Shown: piece after piece, positions 45,441-58,087 of the stretch
How the letters are laid out: each line of letters starts with the position of its first letter
How positions within the stretch are numbered: position 1 is the stretch's first letter
From: Locusta migratoria
Lineage: Eukaryota > Arthropoda > Insecta > Orthoptera > Acrididae
DNA: 64,000 nucleotides
Reading direction: 5' to 3'
Assembly (NCBI GenBank): GCA_026315105.1
Contig: CM048750.1
Location: 400,146,502 to 400,210,501, forward strand
Made by a program: the position numbers and the translations under genes
The notes under the pieces: generated by a model
What the model saw: the letters and a program-made list of their open reading frames with translations, nothing else
What the model was told of the DNA's origin: nothing
Database searches by the model: none

Positions 45441-46139
45441 ATACTACCTACATGTGTGTTGCTTCAACCAAACCTTGCCTATGCAGGTTCCTGGTAAATG
45501 AGATCTTGTGCAATGGGAATATATTTTTTGGATATTAGAAAAAGATATTTGATTTATATTTAAATTACTTCTCATTTAATTGTAAGTTAAAAATATGCAT
45601 GTACTAAGTACTTCATTGTTTGGAGGTACTTGTTTATCAAGATATGAAATGAAATATGATAATTTAGAGAAAGGGGTTGAGTACTTCACATCATTATTAA
45701 ATGTGTATGGGTAAATGTTGAAATACAAAGGAAAATCAAAATTACCTTGCATGTTAACAGAACTAATTTACAAACTAACTATATGTTATTCGGTGTGAAG
45801 CAAAAACTAAACAACTTGCACAGCAGATATTTGGAATAATGCTATGATCTTACTGGTGGACCACTATACACTAAAAATTAAATGCTGTACACACAACTAA
45901 AATTGCCTGGACTGATATGGCATATGTTATTTTCATAATAGTCAAAGGTGCAACAGTCTAGATAATTGATATTGTAACATTATTCAATTGGCTTTGCCAT
46001 ACAATTACTGCGAATAGGTGAAAGCAAGGGAAAACTACAGCCTCTTCTTCCCCTAAGAACATGCAGCTCTACTGTATAAATATATGAATATACTGTAGGT
46101 ATATCCTCTAGGGTATAATATTCCATAGGTAAAATAGTC
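45441..46139. other. ft intron, no recognised feature
   Basis: AT-rich; nothing recognised. Confidence 0.4.
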
Positions 46140-46975
46140 CCCCATTTGGATCAACGGGCGGGGATTACACAGGAGGATATCATCAGGAAAGACAACACTG
46201 GCATTCTGTGGATTGGAGCATGCGGTGTGGGCTACTTAAGAAAACTCCAATCGCCAACATTCTCCTCCGAATGCGAAAATATATTGTTGACTCCCACTTA
46301 CACAGGTAGAAAAGATCATCAAAATAAAATCAAGAAATCAGAGCTAGAACGGAGAGATTCAGATGTTCTTTCTTCCTGTGTGCTATTTGAGAATGGAATG
46401 AGAGATAAATAGTATAAAGGTGGTTCGATGAATCCTCTGCCAGGCACTTAAAAGTGATTTGCAGAGTTTCTCATGTAGAGGTAGTCTGACTTTAGGAGAA
46501 ATGTAGGAACATGGAGGCAACATTCATGTTATGACTTAGATGAAGGAAAGGCAAACATACATTTCTAGCTTCTGTATATTTGGAGACAGTTTTTGAAAAT
46601 GTCAATTGGAATACACTCTTTCAAATTGCTTTGTCACCAAGGGTAAAATACAGGAAATAGAAGATTATTTACAACTTTGATAAAAACCACAAAACAGTTA
46701 TTATAGTCAAAGGGCATGAAAGGAAAACATTGGTTGGAAAGGGAGAAAGACAGGGTTTTAGCCTTTCTCCAGTGTTATTAAATTTGTGCGTTGAGCAAGC
46801 TGTGAAGGAAAGCAAGGAGAAATTTGGTGAAAGAATTAAAATTCAGACTGAAGAAATAAAAACATTGCATTTCGCTTATGACATTGTAATTCTGTCAGAG
46901 TCATCACAGGACATGGAAGAGGAATTGAATGGAATGGACAGTGTGTTGAAAGGAGCATATAAGATGCTGGGGGGC
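46140..46975 (+). pseudogene. RTE/CR1 mosaic
   Basis: 46150-46224 resembles the RTE 5' end (GGCGGGGATTACACAGGAGG). 46228-46485 is a CR1 3' end (SPTFSSECENILLTPTYTGRKDHQNKI, then CCTCTGCCAGGCACTTAAA and TGTAGAGGTAG). 46486-46975 is an RTE RT piece (LLNLCVEQAVKESKEKFGERI, HFAYDIVILSESSQDMEEELNGMDSVLKGAYK), whose FADD box reads FAYD. This looks like insertion of one LINE into another plus deletion. Confidence 0.65.
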
Positions 46976-49900
46976 CTCGCTCGAGATGTGGAGGTGGCCT
47001 TTCCAGTGGCTATCAAGCGTACAGGGCGCGGTCAGCTGCAAGTTGTAGCTCATGCCAGGATCAATGACGTCTGTCACTTGGGTTCTGAGAACATTCTCAG
47101 TTCCTACAGGAGGCCGGCGGAATTGGTTAAGACTGCTGGCCTCACACATGGGGTACAAGCAGAGCTATTGAATTATAGCTTAGTTTCCGCAGTTCATCAG
47201 GGTCATTGGTTTGGAGATGAGTGAAGGGACTGAACCAAAGGCTTTGCCGACTCTGAGACAGTCAAGGCTGCAGATTTCTGGATTTGAGTTATCGGATGGG
47301 GAATTGTAAGGATGTCTCTAGATAGATACGGGGTGAACTAAACTAAGTATTTGTGGGACGCACATGGGGGTTTCTTAGGCGCTAGCTCTGATGAGCACTC
47401 ACCAGTCAACATTCAGACAGCGAATTCAGGCCACATTCAGATCAATAATTCTACTATCAAAATATTAGCCATTAAAAACAAAATTCCTGAATTTACCGTG
47501 CTGCAGCGAAATTATTGTACTGAAATAGTCTTAGGCACCGAAAACTGGCTAAATCAGGATGTGGAGTAGTTCAAATATATTTAGTGATGCATGGAATGTA
47601 TATCAGAAAGACATATCAAACACAACTGGAGGGGGAGTGTTCACTGCGATGGACAAAGATATTGTTTTGACTGAGGTCTAAGTTGAGCGTGACTTTGAAG
47701 TTATCTGGAGATGTTTAACAGGTCAAAGAGAAATAAAGTTAGTAGCTGGGTGTTATTGCCAACCCCCCCCCCCCCCCAGTGCTACTCCAGCAGTTTTAGA
47801 ATCATTCAAATAAAGTCTATGCCAGGTAATGCATAGGTCTTCAGGCCATGCAATATTAGTCGGGGAAGACTTCAACTTTAATAAGAGTACAGATTGGGAT
47901 CTCTAGTTTCATTTCAGGTGGTACAGACAAGCAATCTTGCGAACTACTATTGGACACATTTTCCGAAAACTATCCTGAGCAGTTAAACGTACAGCCCACA
48001 TGCAATGAAAATATTTTAAACCTTATAGCTACAAACAAGTCTGACCTTATTAACAATGTCAGTGTAGAGACAGGAGTTAGTGATCATGATGTTGTCATAG
48101 GGTCAATGGCGAGCAAAGTTAAAAACGAATGGACATCGTTTAGTTCTGGTACAATAAATGTAGTGGAATTGTGGAGTAAAATTAAATCCATTATAAATAA
48201 AGGGTTAGGTGTCAATTAAAAGATCAATGCGCGAAGCATACAATAATTACCACTGCCATATCTTAGCAAAAGATCTTTCCGAGAACCCGAAAAAATTCTG
48301 GTCCTATGTAAAACCGGTAAGCGGATCAAAGGCCACTATCCAGTCACTCATTGATTCATCTGTAACACTAATAAAAGAAAGCAAACGGAAAGTTTAAGTT
48401 CTTAATTTAATCTTTAAAAAAAATTCATGCAGGAGGACCCTACAAATGTACCATCATTTGACCAATTCACTAATTCTGAAAAGAAGTGTAGAGAAGCAGC
48501 TGAGAGAGCTGAAAACAAAAACGTCTCCTGGTCTGCATGGAATACCAGTTCGGTTTCAAAAAGAATATTCTGTGGCATTGACTTGCATTTATCGTGAATC
48601 TTTGATTCAGCACAAAGTTCCAAGTGACTGGAATAAAGCGCAACTGACTCCCATTTATAAGAAAGGTAAAAGAAGACCCACATACTTACAGGTCAATATC
48701 ATTGACACTTGTTTCCTGTAGAATTTTGGAGAATATTCTCAGTTTGAATATAGTAAATTTCCTTGTGGCAGATAAGCTTCTTTCTATGCATCAGTATGGG
48801 TTTAGGAAACATCTTTCGTGTGAAATGCAACTTGCCCTTTTTCACATGACATTTTGCGAGCCATGAATGAAGAATGCAACGAGTTGCACTACACCACTAT
48901 TAACCGACATAAGATCGCCAAATATGTTTATTAGGGACTTTTGGTAGCAAGATATTTCTTTTTCGATTTTTCTTTACCCAACAAGTAATCTGTCGAGAAA
49001 TCCACTTGCCGCTACCGCCATGGAAGACAGTGCTTCAAATCATATGTAGTGCTTTGAAGTGTCACAGTCTCTAAGAACAATTATGGTTAAGAGAGATTAT
49101 GCTATTTTGTTTCAGTGGACATTTTTGTTGCAATAAGAAAGAAGAGGTAGTCTTAAGTATGCTGTTGTAAAGGAAGGAACAATAAACAGCTAATGTGTTT
49201 TAAAAGCCTGTCTTCGTCTGTTAAATTTCATTTAGCAGTAAATGCTTGATTTTTCTCTCTTTCCTTCTCATGCTGAAAACAGTCTTCGGATTCGAGAATT
49301 CCAAAATATTATGTGAGAAATTGTTTGACTGCAAGAGGTACAGATTAGCTGGACCTCATGGAGCAATAAAATATGTAATAGGGAACAATTATTACATATG
49401 ATATATATGGAAATTTCAACTGCAAACAACACTAATGAAGGGCCCCATGTAGTGATTGGCAAGTAAGCCATTTAGCAAGCACAGTCATGCACACATAGAC
49501 TTGTCTTGTGTGTGAGTAACACTACAAGGGCAACAGGCAGCTTCTGTTTTTCTCTATTTCAAAAAAGCATTTGACACAGTGCCGCACTGCAGACTGCTAA
49601 TGAAGATACGAGCATAGGGAAGAGGTTCACTGATTCGTGACTGGCTGGAAGACTTCCTAAGTAATAGAACACAGTACAATTGTTCTTGACGGCAAGTGTT
49701 CATCAGAGACGAGTGTATCATCAGGCGTGCCCCAGGGGAGTGGAATAGGACAGCTATCTATATAAATAATCTTATCTTACAGAGTAACTTGTAATTTGTG
49801 GCTGTTTGCTGATGATGCTGTGATGTACAAGAGAGTGTCGTCATTAACTGACTGTAATAGCATACAGAATGACTTAGACAAAATTTCTACTTGATGTGGA

Positions 49901-50074
49901 GAATGACAACTAGCTATAAATGTAGGAAAATGTAAGGTGATGCACATGAGCAGGAAAAAACAATCCCACAATGTTCGAATACAGCATTAGTATTGAGCGT
50001 CTTGATACAGTTGCTTCGTTCAAATATCTAGGTGTAATATTGCAGAATGATATAAAATTGAACTAACGTGTAAG
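46976..50074 (+). mobile_element. CR1-type LINE copy A (left part)
   Basis: An ORF1-like segment (RTGRGQLQVVAHARINDVCHLG, HGVQAELLNYSLVSAVHQGHWFG) is followed by endonuclease remnants (VLGTENWLNQDVE near 47530-47565, ANSGHIQINNSTIKILAIKNKI, NLIATNKSDLINNVSV, VSDHDVVIGSM) and RT remnants (ENPKKFWSYVKPVSGSKATIQSL, KTKTSPGLHGIPVR, YGFRKHLSCEMQLALFH, KKAFDTVPH, FKYLGVILQND). It is interrupted by about 0.6 kb of unknown sequence (48900-49520) and by copy B. A poly-C tract lies at 47764-47777. Multiple stops. Confidence 0.78.
48900..49520. other. Unidentified insertion in CR1 copy A
   Basis: CR1 coding similarity breaks after HDILRAMNEECN and resumes at QAASVFLYFKKAFDTV. Both edges carry GCAAC (TGCAAC|GAG on the left, GG|GCAACAGG on the right), compatible with a 5-bp target duplication. 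The inserted sequence has no recognised terminal repeats or coding similarity. Confidence 0.5.
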
Positions 50075-50586
50075 TTACTGAAACTCGCAACCTAGCGCGG
50101 ACTTCAATGCGAGAAACTTATAGTTGTTTCCACAACGAAATCCTGTCTCGTAATCTTGCAGAAAATCCAAAGAAATTCTGGTCATATGTGAAGTACACTA
50201 GCGGCAAAACACAAACAATACCTTCACTATGCGACAGCAATGGTAATACTACCGACGACAGTACTGCTAAGGCAGTAAAGAAGACGAAGTGAACACTCCA
50301 GTATTCAATCCAAGAACAGCTGCCAGCATGCGAAACTTAGAAGTAGATGTTCCTGGAGTAGTAAAACAACTTAAGTCCACTAAACAAAAATAAATCTTCC
50401 GGGGCCAGATTGTATACCAACTAGATTCCTCTCAGAGTATGCTGATGCAATAGCTCCGTACTTTGCTATAATTTACAACGATCACTCAGCGAAAGATCCG
50501 TACCCAAAGACTGGAAAGTTGCCCAAGTTACTCCAATATTCAAGAAAGGCAATAGGAGTGATCCCCAAAATTACAGGCCTATCTCA

Positions 50587-51471
50587 TTGACGTCGATTTG
50601 CAGTAGGATTTTGGAACATATACTTTGTTCGAATATTATGTACTACCTCGAAGAGAACGACCTATTAACCAATAGTCAGCACGGATTCAGAAAGTATCGC
50701 TCTTGCGAAACACAGCTTGCCCTTTATTCACACGAAGTGTTAAGTGCCATCGACAAGGGATCTCAAATCGATTCCATATTTCTGGATTTCCGGAAGGCTT
50801 TTGATACTGTACCCCACAAGTGGCTTCTAATGAAATTGCGTGCTTATGGAATATCTCCCCAATTGTGCGATTGGATTCACGATTTCCTATCAGAAAGGAC
50901 ACAGTTCGTTGTAATTGACGGTAAGTCATCGAGTAAAATAGAAGTGATATCTGGCGTTTCACAGGGAAGCGTTATAGGTCCCCTACTCTTCCTCGTGTTT
51001 ATAAACGATTTAGGAGATAATCTGAATAGCTCCCTTAGACTGTTCACGGATGATGCTGTCGTTTATCGGTTAGTGAAGTCAACAGAGGATCAAAAGCAAC
51101 TGCAAAGCGATTTAGACAAAATTTCTACTTGGTGCGGAAATTGGCAATTGACACTAAATAAAGAAAAGTGTGAAGTAATACACACGACCACTAAAAGAAA
51201 TCCGCTGAACTTCAACTATGCGATAAATCAGTCAAACCTTAAGGTCGTAAATTCTACCAAATACCTAGGAGTTACAATTACGAACAACTTTGACTGGGGA
51301 GAACACATAGAAAATATTGTGGGGAAGGCGAACCAAAGGCTATGTTTCATTGGCAGAACGCTTAGAAGATGCACCAGCTCCACCAAAGAGACTGCCTACA
51401 TCACACTTGTGCGTCCTCTCCTGTTGCCCCTTGTGGGACCCTCACCAGGTAGGACTGACGGAAGATATTGA
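50587..51471 (+). pseudogene. CR1 reverse transcriptase (copy B), longest open part
   Basis: 294 codons open: LLTNSQHGFRKYRSCETQLALYSHEVL, DSIFLDFRKAFDTVPHKWLLMKLRAYGISP, SGVSQGSVIGPLLFLVFINDLGDNL, catalytic LFTDDAVVY (usual FADD is FTDD), LTLNKEKCEVIHTT, YLGVTITNNFDWGEHI. The frame shifts soon after, at LVRPLLLPLVGP. The G35 tract at 51515-51549 lies downstream in the same copy. Confidence 0.88.
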
Positions 51472-51513
51472 GAAGGTTCAGAGAAGGGCAGCTCGTTTTG
51501 TTTTATCACGTTA

Positions 51514-51514
<1 letters not shown>

Positions 51515-51549
<35 letters not shown>
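51515..51549 (+). repeat. G35 homopolymer
   Basis: 35 consecutive G inside CR1 copy B, at a place that encodes the segment between AARFVLSRY and VTEMLHELGW. Length may be affected by sequencing. Confidence 0.9.
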
Positions 51550-51550
<1 letters not shown>

Positions 51551-51879
51551 GCGTCACGGAAATGTTGCACGAATTGGGGTGGAAATCATTAAAAGAAAGA
51601 CGTTATTCATTGCGGCGTGATCTGTTTGCGAAGTTTCAATCACCAACTTTTAGTTCTGAATGTGAAAATATTTTGCTAGCACCCACCTACTTAGGGAGAC
51701 ATGACCATCCCAATAAAATAAGAGAAATCAGATCGAAAACGGAACGATTTAGGTGTTCTTTCTTCCCGCGCGCTATTAGAGAATGGAACGGTAGAGAAAA
51801 GTTATGAAAGTGGTTAATGAACCCTCTGCCAGGCACTTAAATGTGATTTGCAGAGTATCTATGTAGATGTAGATGTAGA

Positions 51880-52070
51880 AGGACAGTTGTGAGTTATGGC
51901 CAACTTCGGTTTATTGGGAGAATTTTGGGAAGATGTACTTCATCTGTAAAGGAGACCGCATATAAAATGCTTGTATGACCATGTCTAGATTATTCCTCAT
52001 GTGTTTGGAAATCGCTTTGGATAAGTGTAAAGTCTTTCACTGCACACCAAATCATTCAGCCAAAAGTAGA
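51880..52070 (+). pseudogene. CR1 copy A, resumed right part
   Basis: RFIGRILGRCTSSVKETAYKMLV-like reading, then CLDYSSCVWKSLW in the continuing frame. It continues the RT C-terminus left off at 50074. Confidence 0.7.
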
Positions 52071-52299
52071 TATAACACCCAAGGTTTTTGGATTTGTTCC
52101 AAAATTTATATGTGATTTGCATGGATACAGGTACGAAAATGTCCAAAGTTTCATTTAATTCTATAAAGTAAGTTATAAGCGTTTAAAGTTTTATGATATT
52201 TATACTTCTGAGGGAGATTAAGACGTAAATAAAGTGTGCATGCTTTTACAGAATTTACAGTTTTGAAACTAGAGCCTTGAAATGTTCCCACTTTTGTTC
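52071..52299. other. Unrecognised sequence between CR1 and PLE
   Basis: Nothing recognised. Confidence 0.4.
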
Positions 52300-53751
52300 T
52301 CAATTAAACACTGAAATCCACAGCCCTCACCCGCCTAATTCTTAACCTATACATCAACTCCACCAAGGAACACACCTGTCAATTCCTATCCCTAATCAAA
52401 ATCCTCAACCTTTCCACTCCCGCATCCACACCCATAGTTCAGAACATCCTCTTACAGGTCAAACACAAACTGGAACAGCATGTCACCCTCCACCTAAAAA
52501 AACTATCCTAACTCCTTGTCACCCACATCCGGAAAGGCAACACACTCTCTCTCTCTCTCAACAACCTCTCCAATAAACCTCAAGCTCCTCTTATTGCACA
52601 GAAACCCAGTCTCTCCCATCTACTCAATCTCCCACTTCCAGCTCCACTCCCCCCCCCCCCCCCCCCCCAAACCTTTAAATCCTCCACACAATCCGGTACC
52701 ACAACATCCCAATTCAGTAGTCAACCTCTCTTCCAATCTGAAACCTCTGTCCTATCCAAAAGCCTCACCATTAGCCCTACTCCCAAATTCAACCAAACAG
52801 CCCTTGTCAAAGATTTACTATCCTATACTCGTAGTCCTTGCTGAAGATATCACTTTGCCACAAAGAAAAATAATTCTACTCCTAATGATCCAGCTCCCCA
52901 AGACATCACTCAAATAGAACATTGCCTGGAACAGTTCCGTCCTCCATCACAGCGAGACCCACCCACTCTTCCTCAAAATCACCCTCTTCAAACCTTCCAG
53001 GAATTCCTTACTTCCAACCTTGCCTCTCAGTCTTTCCTGAGAAACCTCAATCCTACTCCCAACATTACCACAGCTGAATCCCGAGCCATCCGTGATCTGA
53101 AGGCTGACCATTCCTTCGTCATTCTCCCAACCGACAAGGGATCCACAACCGTGGTACTTGATCGGCGGGAGTATGTGGCTGAGGGTCTGCGTCAACTTTC
53201 AGATGACACTAGCTACAAAGTTTGTCAAGACAATCCTAACCCTGTTGTCCAGGCAGAGCTTCAAGGAATCCTCAAAACCTTAGGCCTCCTACAAAACCTT
53301 TTACCTGACTCCATTAACCTCATGACCCCACCGACACCACGCACCCCCATCTTCTGCCTACTTCCCAAGATCCACAAACCCAATAATCCAGGCCGCCCCA
53401 TTGTGGCCGGTTACCAAGCCCCCACAGAACGAATCTCTGCCTACATAGACCAACACCTTCAACCCATCATGTGCAGTCTCCCATCCTTCATCAAAGACAC
53501 CAACCACTTCCTCGATCGCCTGAAATCCTTACCTAGTCTGTTACCTCCAGAAACCATCCTTGTAACCATTGATGCCACTTCCTTATACACAAATATCCCA
53601 CATGCCCAGGGCCTCGCTGCGATGGAGTATTTCCTTTCACGCCGACCACACACTTCCCTACCTAAAACCTCTTTCCTTAATACCCTATCCAGCTTCATCC
53701 TAACCCACAACTTCTTCACTTTTGAGGGCCAGACATACCAACAACTAAAGC
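52300..53751 (+). pseudogene. Penelope-like element copy 1 (N-terminal region and RT)
   Basis: Pyrimidine-rich N-terminal region with a C20 tract (52649-52668), then RT: STTVVLDRREYVAEGLRQLSDD, IFCLLPKIHKPNNPGRPIVAGYQAPTERISAYIDQHLQPI, IKDTNHFLDRLKSL, LVTIDATSLYTNIPHAQGLAAMEYFL and SFILTHNFFTFEGQTYQQ. These are the diagnostic PLE RT blocks (LPKIHK, GRPIV, D..SLYTNIPH). It stops where an RTE copy begins (53752), just before the catalytic FIDD block. Confidence 0.88.
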
Positions 53752-55302
53752 TGAAGGAAGAGCTGCAAGGTGAAAGAGTGTATAGAGGGGCTTTATAAAG
53801 AAAATGAACTTAGAGACAATAATGTAGGAAGGGCAGAGGATGTAGATGAAGATGAAATAGAAGATACTGTACTGAGAGAAGAATTTGACAGAGCACTGAA
53901 AGATCTAAGTCGAAACAAGGCACCTGGAGTGGACGACATTCTGTCAGAAATACTGAAGTCTCTGGGAGAGCCAGCCATGACAAGACATACCCTCGGACTT
54001 TAAGAAAAATATAATAACCCCATTCCAAAGGAAGCAGGTGCAGACAGGTGCGAAAATTACAGAACCATCAGTCATGGTTGCAAAATTTTAACACGAATTA
54101 TTTACAGGATGGGAAGCTGGTAGAAGCCAACCTTGGAAAGGACCAGTTAGGATTCAGGGGAAATGTAGGAACACGGGAGGCAATACTCACTTGGCTTATC
54201 TTAGAAGATTGATTAAGAAAAAGAAAACCTATGTTTCTAGCTTTTGTAGATTTGGAGAAAGCTTTTGAGAATGTTGATTGGAACACTATTTCAAATTATG
54301 AAATCAGCAGGAGTAAAATATAGAAAATGGAAGGTTATTTACAACTTGAATAAAAACCAGACAGAAGTTATCAGAGTTGAAGAGCATGAAAGGGATGCAG
54401 AGGTTGGGAAGGGTGTAAGACAGAGTTGTAGCCTTTCTCCAATGTTGTTTAATTTGTACATTGAGCAAGTTATAAAGGAAAGCAAGTAGATAATTAGAGA
54501 AGGAATCAAAGTACAGGAAGAAATAAAAACCTTGTGTTTTGCTGACGACATTGTAAATCTGTCAAGAGACAGCAAAGGACCTGGCTGAGCAGTTGAACGG
54601 AATGGACAGTGGGCTGAAAGGTGCATGTAAGATAAACATTAACAAGAGCAAAACTAGGGTAATGGAGTGCAGTCTAAGAAAATCAGGTGATGCTGAAGGA
54701 ATTAGATTAGGTGATGAAACAATAAAGGTGGTAGATGAGTTTTGTTACTTAGGCAGTAAAATAACATATGATGAGTGCAGTACAGAGGATATAAAATGCA
54801 GAATAGCAATGGGAAGAAAACCGTTTTGAAAAAGAGAAATTTGTTAACATCGAGTATAAATTTTAGTGTAAAGAAGTCATTTGTGTGGAGTGTTGCCTTG
54901 TATGGGAGTGAAACATGGACAATAAACAATTCGGACAGGAAGAGGATAGAGGCTTTTGAAATGTGGTGCTACAGAAGAATGCTGATGATTAGGTGGGTGG
55001 AGTGTGTAACTAATGAAGAGGTACTGATCAGAATTGGGGAGAAAAGGAATTTCTGGCATACCCCGACTAGAAGGAGGGATCCATTGGTAGGACACATTCT
55101 TAGACATCAAGGAATTGTGAATTTAGCATTGGAGGGAAGTGTGTGGGTTAAAAAACCATAGAGGTAGACCAAGAGATGAAAGTAAGCAGATTCAAATGGC
55201 TGTAGATTGTTGTAATTATGAGGAGATGAAGAGGGTTGCTCAGGATAGAGTAGGGTGGAAAGCTGTATCAAACCAGTCTCCGGACTGAAGACCACAACAA
55301 CA
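53752..55302 (+). mobile_element. 5'-truncated RTE-type LINE between PLE copies
   Basis: Begins KKECIEGLYKENELRDN, then VDEDEIEDTVLREEFDRALKDLSRNKAPGVDDI, AFENVDWN, VRQSCSLSPMLFNLYIEQ, FADDIVNLS, INKSKTRVMECSLRKSGDAEGIRLGDETIKVVDEFCYLGSKIT, SVALYGSETWTINNSDRKRIEAFEMWCYRRML, LALEGSVWVKK and the end CTGAAGACCACAACAACA. Several frameshifts. It lies between the two PLE copies. Confidence 0.88.
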
Positions 55303-56676
55303 TCTGACATTACTCCCAAGGGCCTCACTAAAAGTTCCCATCTCTGGCTGTAACCCATCTTTTCATCATGCCTTATACCGATTCCAAACTGAACAATCCA
55401 CAGCCCTTACCTGCCTAATCCTTAACCTAAACATGTACTCCGCCAATGTACACACCTGTCGACCCCTATCACTAATCAAAATCCTCAACCTTTCCACTCC
55501 CACATCCTCACCTGCAGATCAATACATCCTATTTCAGGCCAACTGCAAATTAGAACAGCATGCCACCCTCCAACTAAAATAAAAAATAAATAAATAAATA
55601 AATAAAAATAAAAAAGAACTATCCAATATCCTGTGTCAAAGATTTATTGTCCTATACTTGTAGTCTTTGCTCAATATATAACTTTGCCACTAAGAAAAAT
55701 AAACCTACTCCTAATGATCCAGCTCCCCAAGACACCATTCAAATTGGACCCTGCCTGGAACAGTTCCGTCCTCCATCACAGCGAGACCTACTCCTCTTCC
55801 TCAATATCACCCTTTTCAAACCTTCCAACAATTTCTCACTTTCAACCTTGAATCTCACTCTTTCAAAAACCTTAATCCAACTCCCAACATTACCACAGCT
55901 GAAGCGTAGGCTACCCGTAATCTGAAACTTGACCATTCCATCGTCTTTCTCATGGCCGACAAGGGATCCACAACCGTGATACTTGATCTGCGGGAGGTAT
56001 GTGGCTGAGGGACTGTGTCAGCTTTCAGACAATAACGCATACAATGTTTGTCATGGCAATCCCATTCCTGATGTCCAGGCTTCACGGAATCCTCAGAGCT
56101 TCAGACCCCCTACAAAACCTTTCGCCTGACTCCATCAACCTCATAATGCCACCTACAATATTCACCCCCACCATCTACCAACTTCCTAAAATTCACAAAC
56201 CTCAACATCCAGGCCACCCCATTGTGGCTGGTTACCAAGCCCCCACAAAACAAAGCTCTGCCTATGTAGACCAACACCTTCAATTCATTATGCACAGTCT
56301 CCCATCCATCATCAAGGACACCAACCACTTTCTCGATCACCTGAAATCCTTACCCAATCTGTTACCTCCGGAAACCATCCTCGTAACCATCGATGCCACT
56401 TTCTCATACACAAACATCCCGCACACCCAGGGCCTCACTGCAATGGAATATTTCCTTTCATGCCAAGCACCTGCAACCCTACATAAAACCTCTTTCCTTA
56501 TTACCATGGCCAGCCTCATCCTAACCCACATACCAACAACTATAGGGAACAACCATGGGAACCAGGATGGCCCCCTCGAATGCCATCTTATTTATGGGAC
56601 GCTTAGAGGAAGCCTTCTTGGATACCCAAACCTGTCAACTCAAAGTTTGGTATGGATTCATTGATGACATCTTCAT

Positions 56677-56727
56677 AGGAACTGATGGCCTAGCTGTTTA
56701 GTCCCCTAAAAACCAACAACAACAACA
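56677..56727 (+). mobile_element. 51-bp SINE-tail insertion in the PLE active-site region
   Basis: AGGAACTGATGGCCTAGCTG with GTTTAGTCCCCTAAAAACC and an AAC-repeat end resembles the extreme 3' end of an insect SINE. It is flanked by the exact 10-bp duplication ACATCTTCAT (56667-56676 and 56728-56737), so it is a true, strongly 5'-truncated retroposition. Confidence 0.8.
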
Positions 56728-57876
56728 ACATCTTCATGATCTGGACTCAAAGCGAAGAAGAACTCCAGAATTTCCTCGCCAACCTCAACGCCTTTGGTCC
56801 CATCAGATTCACCATGCCACTTTCCTCAATGTCAACCTCCATCTATCCAATGTCCAGCTTCACACATCCGTCCACATCAAACCCACTAACAAACAACAGT
56901 ACCTCCATTATGACAGCTGTCATCCAATCCCTACAAAATGGTCCCTTCCTTACAGCTTAGGTCTTCATGGCAAACGAGTCTACTCCAGTCCTGTATCCCT
57001 GAACCAGTACACCAACAACCTGATAACAGCTTTCACATCCCACAGCTACCCTCCTGATCTGGTACAGAAGCAAATTACCGGGGCCACTTCCTCATCCTTC
57101 CAAACGCAGAACCTTCCACAAAACAAGTGCCCCTGTTGTCACCAGATACTTTCCGGGACTGGATCAGACTCTGAATGTGGCTCCCCAGCAGGGATCCGAC
57201 TTCTTTAAACCCTGCCCTGAAATGAGATCCATCCTTCATGACATCCTACCCACTCCACTTAGAGTGTATTTCCACCTTCCACCTAACCTTCGTAACCTCC
57301 TAGTTCATCCCTATGAAATCCCCAAACCAACCTCCCCAACCATCCGGCTCCTACCCATGTAACTGCTCCCGGTGTAAAACCAGTCCTATGCACCCTGCCA
57401 CCACCACTTATTGCAGTCCTGTAACCCAGAAAGGTACACGATTAAGGGCAGCGCCACTTGTGATTGCACCCATGTGATTTACCAACTGACATGCCTGCAC
57501 TGTGAAGCCTTCTTTGTGGGATTGACCAGCAACAAACTGTCCATTTAGATGAATGGACAAGGCAGGCAGTGTTTGTTGGTAATGAGTATCACCCTGTGGC
57601 TAAGCATGCTTTGGTGCACAGCCAGCACATCTTGGTACAGTGTTACACTGTCCGGGTTATCTGGTTACCTCCCACTGACACCAACCTTTCAGAGCTCCGG
57701 AGATGGGAACTTGCCCTTCAGCATATTCTCTCGTCCCATTGCCCACCTGGTCTCAACCTCCATTAATTTCAAATTCCACCTACCATATAACAACATCTTT
57801 GCCTCTGATCTCTGGCAGAGCCTCTGTCTTGACTGGCATCTCTGTCTTAACTTCTTTCCTTTTAAATATGTCTTCC

Positions 57877-57881
<5 letters not shown>

Positions 57882-57921
<40 letters not shown>
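57882..57921. repeat. (TG)n microsatellite in PLE tail
   Basis: About 20 TG units within the tail of PLE copy 2. The same tail unit elsewhere has shorter TG runs. Confidence 0.95.
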
Positions 57922-57925
<4 letters not shown>

Positions 57926-58060
57926 TGGTGGGTGGGTGTTTGTTTACCTATCCTTTTTCCTCCAAGGTAAGTCCTTCCTCTCCCAGGATTGGAATGATTC
58001 CTCATCCACTCCCTAAAACCGGCATCCTTTCCTTTTCCCTCTCGTACCTTGCTCTTTTTT

Positions 58061-58087
58061 CTGAAGAAGCAACCTAGGGTTGCGAAA
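58061..58087 (+). other. CTGANGA-hairpin-GAAA module in PLE copy 2 tail
   Basis: CTGAAGA, A, GCAACC, TA, GGGTTGC, GAAA. Same architecture as 40459-40483 (minus) and 38326-38350. Confidence 0.4.

Larger units (their letters stand above)
50075..51879 (+). mobile_element. CR1-type LINE copy B nested in copy A
   Basis: 5'-truncated copy. It starts with MRETYSCFHNEILSRNLAENPKKFWSYVK, includes RT (next entry) and ends with SPTFSSECENILLAPTYLGRHDHPNKI, REWNGREKL, CCTCTGCCAGGCACTTAAAT and the simple-repeat tail TATGTAGATGTAGATGTAGA. Copy A resumes immediately after (GRILGRCTSSVKETAYKMLV, 51905-51975). The short microsatellite tail instead of poly(A) is typical of CR1/L2-type LINEs. Confidence 0.85.

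Noticed and set aside
57549..58016. Protein genes from open frames over TG-rich tails (also 33540-33773, 37772-38131, 38142-38471)
   Set aside because: They translate microsatellite and tail repeats (runs of VCVCVC); the pair at 38 kb is simply the palindrome read twice.
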